Assembly: GCA_903822375.1 (NCBI GenBank)
Contig: CAIJOU010000929.1
Span: 1-12,663, forward strand
Reading direction: 5' to 3'
DNA: 12,663 bases
From: Candidatus Hydrogenedentota bacterium
GTDB lineage: Bacteria > Hydrogenedentota > Hydrogenedentia > Hydrogenedentales > CAITNO01
A program made the translations under genes and the position numbers. Positions 6,541-12,663 of the stretch are shown here, piece by piece. A model generated the notes under the pieces. It had not been told where the DNA came from and did not search any database. It was given only the letters and a program-made list of their open reading frames with translations. Every line of letters starts with the position of its first letter. Positions within the stretch are counted from its first letter, which is position 1.

Positions 6541-7186
6541 CGGCCACCTCCTCCTTGGAGCGGGACTTCTTCTTCTTGACGCGCTTGAGCCGGAACCGCT
6601 CCTCCCGCTCGCGCTCCTCAAGCACGCTCTTTATAAAGGCGATTTCCTCGCGGAGGCGCGGGATGAGGTACTCTTCGATCGCGTTGATGCGGCGTCCCAG
6701 TTTGCGAATTTCCTCGCCGAGGGTCGTCACCTGCAGTTCCAGCGGCGAACATTCGAGCATCTGCTCGACCATCGCCTCGGCGGCCGCGGCGGCATCGAAC
6801 ACGTGTGTGCTGTAATCGACCCGGCTGATGCCCCGGTCCTGCGGCGCGCGTATCACGCTGCCGTGCTCTACGGTGCCCAAACGCAGCCCCCACAGCTTTT
6901 CAACCTGGACCGACAGGGCGAGGGAACGCTCTCCCGCGGCCGTGACCGACTCCACCTCGGCGGTGCCGCGCACGGCCCTGGCCATGGCCAGGGCGGCGTT
7001 GGCCTCGCGCCCGCGGGTCTGCAGCTCGCGCTGCTTGTCGCGCAGGAGCTTGGCGCGCCGGATGAGGTCCTTGAGCAGCGCCTCGCGCTTGCCGCGGAGG
7101 ATGGTGAGCCCGTCCGAGGCCAGCTTGACCTGGCTCCGCCTGCTCAGCAGGTTCATCCGCGTCGGTGTTATGTTTTCAGCGCACAT
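6527..7186 (-). CDS. atpD: V/A-type ATPase subunit D (central rotor shaft)
   Basis: The 219-residue central shaft that turns inside the A3B3 ring and links it to the membrane ring together with subunit F. The N-terminus ITPTRMNLLSRRSQVKLA (from residue 6) is the family hallmark and is followed by a long coiled coil with LRGKREALL. The middle segment (about 95-140) is less helical, and the return helix ILxPRLREEI-like region (about 180-200) ends in a strongly basic tail with KKKK before an acidic end. I kept the ATG at 7186 because the PTR motif must lie near residue 8-10; the ribosome site is weak, so coupling to subunit B, which stops 30 bases upstream, is likely. The last codons overlap the start of the EIIA gene. 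Confidence 0.95.
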   Translation of the reverse strand: MCAENITPTRMNLLSRRSQVKLASDGLTILRGKREALLKDLIRRAKLLRDKQRELQTRGREANAALAMARAVRGTAEVESVTAAGERSLALSVQVEKLWGLRLGTVEHGSVIRAPQDRGISRVDYSTHVFDAAAAAEAMVEQMLECSPLELQVTTLGEEIRKLGRRINAIEEYLIPRLREEIAFIKSVLEEREREERFRLKRVKKKKSRSKEEVADVAE

Positions 7187-7216
7187 TGCCGGACTTTCGG
7201 AAATGGTTCATGCGGT

Positions 7217-8650
7217 TCAGGAAACGGGTGCGGCCGCGGTCTCTTCCCCGGCCTTGTAGTACAGGTCGACATACTTGGTGTCGATGCGGGTCAGCTCGGC
7301 GCGCGGCAGGAGCGAAAGCAGTTTCCAGCTCGCATCCAGCGACTCGTCGATGGTCCGCCGCGTCCAGCCCTGCCCGATCAACTCGCGCTCAAACTGGATC
7401 GCAAACTTGAGGAACTTCTTGTCCATGTCGCTCAGGGCATCCTCGCCGATGATGGTCATCAGCTTGCGGATGTCGAGTCCCTGCGCATAGGCCGAATAGA
7501 GCTGGTTGGCCACCTGCCGGTGGTCGCCGCGCGTGCGGCCCTCGCCGATGCCGTTGTTCATCAGGCGCGACAGGCACGGGATGATGTCCACCGGCGGGAA
7601 CACGCCCTGACGGTGCAGCGAGCGGCTCAGCACAATCTGGCCCTCGGTGATGTATCCCGTAAGGTCCGGGATTGGGTGCGTGATGTCGTCGTCGGGCATG
7701 GTGAGCATGGGCATCTGGGTGACCGAGCCCTTGCGGCCCCGGATGCGGCCGGCGCGCTCGTAAATGGTCGAAAGGTCGGTGTACATGTAGCCGGGATAGC
7801 CGCGGCGTCCGGGGATTTCCTCACGGGCGCTGGACACCTGGCGCAGTGCCTCGCAGTAACTGGTCATGTCGGTGAGGATTACCAGCACCTGGTAGTCCAT
7901 CTCGTAGGCCAGGTACTCGGCCACGGTCAGCGCGCAACGCGGCGTGAAGACGCGCTCGATGGCGGGGTCGTTGGCCTTGTTGATGAACGCGACCACGCGT
8001 CCGCCCTGGCCGCCCTCGTCGAAGGCGGTCATGAAATAGTTGGCCTCGCGCTCGGTGATGCCCATCGCGCCGAAGACCACCACAAACTGCTCGGAGGCGT
8101 CGCGTGTGCGCGCCTGCTGCACGATCAGGTTGGCCACCTCGTTGGCCGGCAGGCCGGACCCGAAGAAGATCGGCAGTTTCTGGCCGCGCACGAGCGTGTT
8201 GAACTCGTCAATGGCCGTGACGCCAGTCTCGATGAAGTCGTTTGGTTTATCGCGGGCCACGGGGTTCATCGGTGCGCCGTTGATGTTCATTTCCTTGTCG
8301 ACAACCGCCGGCGGCAACCCGTCAATCGGCACGCCCGTTCCGTTGAAGCGGCGGCCGAGCAGCGCGGTGGACACGCCGATGGTCGCCACATCCTGCTTGA
8401 GCGACACGGAGGCACCCTTTACGTCAACGCCCTGGGTGCCCTGAAGCACCTGAACGACGGCATGGCTCGTGCTCGCCTCAAGCACCTGGCCCTGGCGGAC
8501 TTCGCCGTTGGCCATGGTCAACTCGAGAATGGCGCCGGAAGGGAAGCGTCCGCCGTTCTTCAGGAACACAAGCGGCCCGGAGATGTAGGTCAGGTCCCAG
8601 TATTCCGCCCGAAGGGGGGCTTCCGCAGGGGTCTGGTTGTTGCCGGTCAT
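7217..8650 (-). CDS. atpB: V/A-type ATPase subunit B (non-catalytic ring subunit)
   Basis: A 477-residue subunit alternating with A in the hexameric head. It has the Rossmann-type nucleotide-binding domain but the P-loop is replaced by FGSGLPANEVA (163-173), as is normal for B subunits, which do not hydrolyse ATP. Other family marks are GRRFNGTGVPIDG (99-111), FGAMGITEREANYF (193-206), GYPGYMYTDLSTIYERAGR (284-302), PDLTGYITEGQI (328-339) and SRLMNNGIGEGRTR (361-374), in which Arg362 is the likely arginine finger reaching the active site of A. The start at 8650 lies six bases after the subunit A stop, with AAGGGA about ten bases upstream. Length is typical (about 460-480). Confidence 0.97.
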   Translation of the reverse strand: MTGNNQTPAEAPLRAEYWDLTYISGPLVFLKNGGRFPSGAILELTMANGEVRQGQVLEASTSHAVVQVLQGTQGVDVKGASVSLKQDVATIGVSTALLGRRFNGTGVPIDGLPPAVVDKEMNINGAPMNPVARDKPNDFIETGVTAIDEFNTLVRGQKLPIFFGSGLPANEVANLIVQQARTRDASEQFVVVFGAMGITEREANYFMTAFDEGGQGGRVVAFINKANDPAIERVFTPRCALTVAEYLAYEMDYQVLVILTDMTSYCEALRQVSSAREEIPGRRGYPGYMYTDLSTIYERAGRIRGRKGSVTQMPMLTMPDDDITHPIPDLTGYITEGQIVLSRSLHRQGVFPPVDIIPCLSRLMNNGIGEGRTRGDHRQVANQLYSAYAQGLDIRKLMTIIGEDALSDMDKKFLKFAIQFERELIGQGWTRRTIDESLDASWKLLSLLPRAELTRIDTKYVDLYYKAGEETAAAPVS

Positions 8651-8656
8651 GGTCTC

Positions 8657-10447
8657 TTATCCCTTCTTCGTGGCCGCGGCGGCGACGTCGGCGCGCATTC
8701 TGGCGCACACAGTGGCCCGCTTGTCGGCGAAATTCGCGTTGGATTCGTTGCGCAACCGCGCGATGTCCTCGCGCACCGGGAGTCCCATCAGGCGGTTCAG
8801 GGTCACCCCGTTCTCAATCGCGTTCTTGCTGAGGTCATAGAACTCAAGCAGCGTTTCGAGCAATCCGCCGGTCTTTTCCAGGCTGCTGAACGCGTCGTTG
8901 TCGGAGAACGCATTCTGCTGCAGGAACACCTCGCGGACCATCTTGCCAGTTTCGAGGATGAGCCGCTCGCCGTCCTGAAGGGCGTCGGGGCCCACCAACT
9001 GCACGATTTCCTGCATTTCGGCATCCCGCTGGAGCAGGTCCATGGCGCGCTGCCGGTTTTCCAGCCAACCCTTGGGTGCGTTGTCGCGGAACCACGGCTT
9101 GAGTGTTTCCAGGTACAGCGTGTAGCTGACTTTCCAGTTGATGGCCGGATAGTGGCGGCGGTACGCAAGCGCGGCGTCCAAGCCCCAGAATCCGCCGGCC
9201 ACGCGGAGCGAGGTCTGTGTGACGGGCTCGGAGAAGTCGCCGCCCGCGGGCGACACGGCGGCCACCAGCGTCATGGAACCCTGGCGAGGCTCCTCGCCCT
9301 CCGCCACGGTACCCAGCACCTCGGCCCGGCCGGTGCGTTCGTAGAATTCGGCAATGCGCGCCGACAGATAGGTCGGGTAGCCTTCTTCGCCGGGCATTTC
9401 TTCGAGACGCGACGAAATTTCGCGGAGCGCTTCAGCCCAGCGCGAGGAACTGTCGGCCATGATGGCCACGCTGAAGCCTTGGTCGCGGTAGTATTCGGCC
9501 AGCGTGATGCCCGAGTACACCGACGCTTCACGGGCGGCCACAGGCATGTTCGACGTGTTGACCACGAGAATCGTGCGGTTCATCAGCGAGTCGCCGGTCT
9601 TCGGGTCGGTGAGTGCCGGGAATTCATCCAGCACGTCGGCCATCTCGTTGCCGCGCTCGCCGCAGCCCACGTACACGATAATGTCGGCATTGCAATACTT
9701 GGAAAGGGTCTGCTCCACCACGGTCTTGCCCGTGCCGAAACCGCCCGGCACCACGGCCGAGCCGCCCAAGGCGACGGGGAAGATGCAGTCCAGCACGCGC
9801 TGGCCGGTGACAAAGGGTTCGGTCGCCGGCAGTTTGCGCACGACGGGGCGCGGCCGCTTGACGGGCCAGCGCTGCATCATGGCCAGTTCGCTGCCGTCTT
9901 CTAGCACGACAACCGGCTGCTCAACCGTGTATTCTCCCGCGGAAACGACGGACTTGATCACGCCGGACACATTGGGCGGAACAAGAACACGGTGCATGAA
10001 CGCCCGTGTTTCCTGAACCGTGCCGAGCACGTCGCCGCCGACCACCTTTTGGCCGACCGTGACGGTGGGCGTGAACCCCCACTTTTTCTCGCGATCGAGC
10101 GCCGGGGCCGTCAGGCCGCGGGCGATGAAATCGCCCGACATGGCACGCAACACTTCCAGCGGACGCTGGATGCCGTCGAACACGCCGCCGAGCAGGCCCG
10201 GTCCCAGTTCAACGGACAGGGGATAACCCAGGCTCGTGACGGGCTCACCCAGCATCATGCCGCCGGTGTCCTCGAACACCTGCGCATACACCGTGTCGCC
10301 GTTGATTCGGATCACCTCTCCGATCAGGCCCAGTGTGCCCACGCGCAACATCTCGCCCATGGACACGCCGAGCATGCCGGAAGCGCCGATCATCGGACCG
10401 GACACTAGGCAAAGCTTACCCGTGATTGGCTCTCTTGTCTGCACCAT
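8657..10447 (-). CDS. atpA: V/A-type ATPase subunit A (catalytic)
   Basis: The 596-residue catalytic subunit that hydrolyses or makes ATP in the A3B3 head. It has the N-terminal barrel (1-75), the A-specific 'non-homologous' insert (about 110-190), the P-loop GGFGTGKT (235-242), the catalytic Glu264 in GCGERGNEM, the Walker B region IMADSSSRWAEALRE (329-343) and PAGGDFSEP (400-408). The C-terminal helical domain runs from about 440. The ATG at 10447 is chosen because MVQTREPITGKLCLVSGPMI fits the family start and TGGAGTGAG lies just upstream inside the end of the subunit F gene; the longer ATG at 10597 adds 50 unconserved residues that overlap F. It follows subunit F by five bases and precedes B by six. 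The coupling ion (H+ or Na+) cannot be told from this subunit. Confidence 0.97.
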   Translation of the reverse strand: MVQTREPITGKLCLVSGPMIGASGMLGVSMGEMLRVGTLGLIGEVIRINGDTVYAQVFEDTGGMMLGEPVTSLGYPLSVELGPGLLGGVFDGIQRPLEVLRAMSGDFIARGLTAPALDREKKWGFTPTVTVGQKVVGGDVLGTVQETRAFMHRVLVPPNVSGVIKSVVSAGEYTVEQPVVVLEDGSELAMMQRWPVKRPRPVVRKLPATEPFVTGQRVLDCIFPVALGGSAVVPGGFGTGKTVVEQTLSKYCNADIIVYVGCGERGNEMADVLDEFPALTDPKTGDSLMNRTILVVNTSNMPVAAREASVYSGITLAEYYRDQGFSVAIMADSSSRWAEALREISSRLEEMPGEEGYPTYLSARIAEFYERTGRAEVLGTVAEGEEPRQGSMTLVAAVSPAGGDFSEPVTQTSLRVAGGFWGLDAALAYRRHYPAINWKVSYTLYLETLKPWFRDNAPKGWLENRQRAMDLLQRDAEMQEIVQLVGPDALQDGERLILETGKMVREVFLQQNAFSDNDAFSSLEKTGGLLETLLEFYDLSKNAIENGVTLNRLMGLPVREDIARLRNESNANFADKRATVCARMRADVAAAATKKG

Positions 10448-10452
10448 CGCGC

Positions 10453-10779
10453 TCACTCCAACCGTAATTCGAAGCCCAATGCGGGCTTCAGCACGGACGT
10501 GATATATGCGTCCACATCCTCGTCGCCGCCCGGAGACTCCGGACAATACACGACCAGCGGACGTGTCTTGTGCCGCGACAGCCGGTCGCGGAACCATTCT
10601 GAAAACTTTCGGCGGTAGTCGTCCTGCACGATGACCAGAGTCACCTGCCCGGGCTCGCGCAGGATTTCATCCAGCACGTTTTCCGCCGTGTCGCCCGGTT
10701 CGGGCTGCTCAACACGCAGCCCCGCCAGGGCCATCTGCATCGCCAACGCGCCGCGCGCCAGCGCCACTACGTTAGACAT
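10453..10779 (-). CDS. atpF: V/A-type ATPase subunit F
   Basis: A 108-residue small subunit that binds shaft subunit D and turns with it, modulating ATP hydrolysis in characterised V/A-type enzymes. The sequence follows the family plan: an early helix with ALAMQMALAGLRV, a beta strand VTLVIVQDDY (about 46-56), a strand RPLVVYCPE and a short C-terminal helix ending in LGFELRLE. The ATG at 10779 is chosen because GGAAGA lies upstream and it gives normal length; the ATG at 10863 would add 28 Gly/Arg-rich residues antisense-like in composition. The start overlaps the end of the subunit C gene by 13 bases, which supports coupled translation. The assignment rests on size, fold pattern and its place between C and A, since F sequences are weakly conserved. 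Confidence 0.88.
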   Translation of the reverse strand: MSNVVALARGALAMQMALAGLRVEQPEPGDTAENVLDEILREPGQVTLVIVQDDYRRKFSEWFRDRLSRHKTRPLVVYCPESPGGDEDVDAYITSVLKPALGFELRLE

Positions 10780-11843
10780 ATCAGTTCTTCCCGCACGCGC
10801 CCGGATGGAAGGCCCGCCTCCACACCCCGCGCCAGCACGCGCAGATTCGCGCATTCCAGCCACTTAAGCCACACATAATTCATGAAAAGCGAGAGGCCGT
10901 AGGGGTCCTGATGGACCATCTTGCCCAGACGCTCAACAAAGAACATTTCAAAGCGCCGGTCCAGCGCGCCAAGCTGGCCCGTCTGCTGCACCCGGGTGAA
11001 CACCTGGTGCAACGCCCGGTAGGACGTGTTTTCCAGCAGGATTGTGGCCTGCTCCAGGCTGCCGCTGGCCGCGAATGCGTCCAGCGCCGCCGCGTCAACC
11101 AGTCCGCCCCGCAGCCAAGGCCCGCGGCCCTCGGCGGAGTTGGCACCGTAAAGCAAATCAGCAAGCATGGACCGCAGATTTATCCGGTCCACTTCAAGGC
11201 GCAGGTATGCGCGCACCGGAGCCAGGCGTGGTCCGGTCCACATAAAGTCCGCGCAGCGCTCAAAGTAGCGCCGGTCCAGCGCCGTCTCCAGAACGGCGAC
11301 CGCTTCGGCGCCGTGCTGTTCCTCGTTGCGCGAGGCGAGCAGGCGGGGCAGGCGTCCGCACAGCGACGGGAATTGGCCCGCGAGCATTTGCACCGTGGCC
11401 TCAAGCGTGTTCGCCTGGGCCGCGTAGCGCTCCATCACCGGCCACGGCAGCGACGGCCCGGTCACCAAACCGAAGCGGCCCGCGCTTTCGCCGCGAATGC
11501 CGCGCCGCAGTAGCGACTTGATTGCGGCAAGGTCCCAGCGGTGCAGGAAATACATCATTGCCTCGGCCCGCAGCGGCTCGCGCCGCACTATCCGGGTCAG
11601 CAACTCAAATTCGCGGTCCAGATTGCGGCCGGCGGCCTCTTCCACCGCATTGGCGCCCTCGCCGTGCAGCAGGGCCTCGGCCATGTCTTTCTCGTAGAAG
11701 GGGTTGCCCAGCAGGCAACGCACTATCCCGGCCACGTCGCCGCACTGGAGCATTTCCTCGTAGCGCGGCTTCGTGAGCAGTTCACTGCGGCGCGCATGAA
11801 TGCGCGCATTCAGATAAATGCCGTAAGTCGTCCGTATGCTCAT
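10767..11843 (-). CDS. atpC: V/A-type ATPase subunit C (AC39/d family)
   Basis: A 358-residue, almost all-helical, funnel-shaped protein that joins the central shaft to the membrane ring of subunit K. Family marks are the N-terminal YGIYLNARIHARRSELL (7-23), with the following helix YEEMLQCGD, three repeated helical blocks, and the C-terminal MNYVWLKWLECANLRVLARG, which matches the family's conserved 'ExxNLR' end. The length is typical. The ATG at 11843 shares ATGA with the stop of the E gene, a classic coupled junction, so this start is secure. Its end overlaps the F start. Compared with well-studied homologues it is Arg/Ala-rich, in keeping with the high GC content. Confidence 0.93.
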   Translation of the reverse strand: MSIRTTYGIYLNARIHARRSELLTKPRYEEMLQCGDVAGIVRCLLGNPFYEKDMAEALLHGEGANAVEEAAGRNLDREFELLTRIVRREPLRAEAMMYFLHRWDLAAIKSLLRRGIRGESAGRFGLVTGPSLPWPVMERYAAQANTLEATVQMLAGQFPSLCGRLPRLLASRNEEQHGAEAVAVLETALDRRYFERCADFMWTGPRLAPVRAYLRLEVDRINLRSMLADLLYGANSAEGRGPWLRGGLVDAAALDAFAASGSLEQATILLENTSYRALHQVFTRVQQTGQLGALDRRFEMFFVERLGKMVHQDPYGLSLFMNYVWLKWLECANLRVLARGVEAGLPSGRVREELICLT

Positions 11844-12589
11844 GACTGGCGCGCCTCCCGGCCGAACAGTACCGCGTTCGCCTCCGTCCGGATTGCGCCC
11901 TCCAGTCGGGCAAGCCGCAGGGACAGCGTGTTGGTCACACGGAATGTTCCCCAGCTGTCCTCCACGATTACGCCGTCCACGGGACCCGGCGCGAGCGCCA
12001 ACTGTGCGCCCGCCGCCGCGATTTGGGCACCCAACGCGGCGCCATGCCGTGCCGGAACATGCACAATGCGCTCATTGGGTTCACGGGGCACAACGGCCTC
12101 AGCCTCTTCCTGAATGGGCGGCTCATCGGGCGTAAAGTCAGGAAATGTCTCCTGGGCAACCTCGGGAACGGCAGGCTCCGTGCCCACCGACTCGAAGACG
12201 ACCTCCGGTACCGGCTCGGGCTCGGGCTCTTCCACCGGCGCGACAGTCAGCGCCTCGGCGAGCAGATGTTCCAGCACCGGCCTGAAAGCGGGTTGCGCAG
12301 TGAGTTCGTCCAAGCGTTTCCGCGCGGCTTCCATGGCTTTGCGAATGACGCCGTCCTTCATGACAAAGACGCCACGCGCGGCCTCGGCCTCGGCCCGTTC
12401 CCGGCCCTGCTGGGCCAGCACGTCCAGTTCAGCGGCCACGGCGGCCACGGCGGCGGCATGCCCCGCGTCGGCCCGTTGCCGGGCCTCGCGCAGAAGACGC
12501 TCCGCCTCCGCGCGGGCCTGGGCGAGGATTTCCTCGCGGCGCCGCGCGGTTTCGCGCGTCATGGAGTCAAGAAGGCGTTCCGTGCTCAT
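11840..12589 (-). CDS. atpE: V/A-type ATPase subunit E with an extra Pro/Glu-rich insertion
   Basis: Peripheral stalk subunit that holds the A3B3 head still relative to the membrane part. The 249 residues are longer than the usual 190-210. Residues 1-72 are a long charged helix (TRETARRREEILAQARAEAE) for the stalk coiled coil. Residues 73-116 begin the globular head domain. Residues about 117-172 are a low-complexity insertion with EEPEPEPVPE and many acidic residues. Residues 173-243 resume the conserved domain with DGVIVED, RVTNTLSLRLARLE and the LFG end. The start at 12589 has only a weak ribosome site, ten bases after the subunit K stop, so coupling to K is likely. Position between K and C agrees with the Thermus-type order. 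The E call is strong from its ends; the insertion is the oddity. Confidence 0.9.
   Translation of the reverse strand: MSTERLLDSMTRETARRREEILAQARAEAERLLREARQRADAGHAAAVAAVAAELDVLAQQGRERAEAEAARGVFVMKDGVIRKAMEAARKRLDELTAQPAFRPVLEHLLAEALTVAPVEEPEPEPVPEVVFESVGTEPAVPEVAQETFPDFTPDEPPIQEEAEAVVPREPNERIVHVPARHGAALGAQIAAAGAQLALAPGPVDGVIVEDSWGTFRVTNTLSLRLARLEGAIRTEANAVLFGREARQS
12074..12241 (-). other. Pro/Glu-rich insertion region within subunit E
   Basis: Encodes residues 117-172 of subunit E. Proline, glutamate and valine dominate, there is no lysine, and only one arginine is present near its end. At DNA level it contains an imperfect tandem hexamer (GGCTCG, GGCTCG, GGCTCT on the plus strand, 12213-12230), which could have expanded by slippage. 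Likely a disordered loop of the head domain. Confidence 0.7.
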
Positions 12590-12599
12590 GAAAGGTCGA

Positions 12600-12663
12600 T
12601 CAGACGATCTTGCCGATAAGCATGATGGCCAGCACGAAGCCCAGAATCACAAGGGTTTCGGGA
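12600..12663 (-). CDS. V/A-type ATPase subunit K (membrane ring proteolipid), last 20 residues
   Basis: Only the C-terminal end is in the window: PETLVILGFVLAIMLIGKIV, then TGA. This is the last transmembrane helix of the ion-carrying c/K subunit. The Glu in PET at its start corresponds to the conserved ion-binding carboxylate that carries H+ or Na+ across the membrane. The stop lies ten bases before the subunit E start and the order K-E-C-F-A-B-D is the expected one. The residues that would distinguish a sodium from a proton ring are outside the window. The call rests on 20 residues plus position, but both agree well. Confidence 0.85.
   Translation of the reverse strand, partial: PETLVILGFVLAIMLIGKIV

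Noticed and set aside
6524..9904. A 1126-codon open frame on the plus strand antisense to the D, B and A ATPase genes
   Set aside because: The opposite strand carries well conserved ATPase genes through the whole stretch. The plus-strand product is rich in His, Gly, Ala, Arg and Val with no domain, which is the usual mirror image of GC-rich coding DNA.

Overview
This GC-rich bacterial window reads as two convergent blocks meeting near 3.2 kb. The plus strand carries the 3' end of a galactokinase gene and then a large exported protein that looks like an (alpha/alpha)6 'six-hairpin' glycosidase. Everything from 3233 to the end is on the minus strand. Read in the direction of transcription, that part holds most of a V/A-type ATPase operon in the order K-E-C-F-A-B-D, then a PTS fructose/mannitol-type EIIA gene whose start overlaps the end of subunit D, then an AT-richer spacer of about 770 bp, a Crp/Fnr-family regulator with a GTG start, and glgC (ADP-glucose pyrophosphorylase).

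Organism: a bacterium with a V/A-type rotary ATPase, bacterial glycogen synthesis and a secreted, poorly classified glycosidase. This fits deep lineages such as Hydrogenedentota or the Planctomycetes-Verrucomicrobia-Chlamydiae group better than a common model phylum. That placement is a guess from gene style and base composition; no marker gene in the window settles it.

Layout: 1-387 galK (5' end outside the window); 429-462 hairpin terminator; 491-3208 secreted glycosidase-like protein; 3233-4471 glgC; 4613-5299 Crp/Fnr regulator; 5300-6069 spacer with a good extended -10 promoter on the minus strand, a near-identical pair of T-rich repeats exactly 40 bp apart and one doubtful tiny membrane-peptide ORF; 6070-6540 PTS EIIA; 6527-12663 ATPase subunits D, B, A, F, C, E and the last 20 residues of the membrane ring subunit K.

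How the genes fit together: the ATPase genes overlap or sit only a few bases apart and are surely one transcript. A, B, D, F, C and E form the soluble motor and stalks, and K is the ion-carrying ring. A PTS phospho-acceptor domain as the last cistron is the most unusual arrangement here and hints at coupling between phosphotransfer state (sugar or nitrogen supply) and ion pumping. The Crp-like gene just before glgC suggests control of carbon storage. galK plus the exported glycosidase suggest use of galactose-containing glycans. The second odd feature is a Pro/Glu-rich insertion of about 55 residues in ATPase subunit E.
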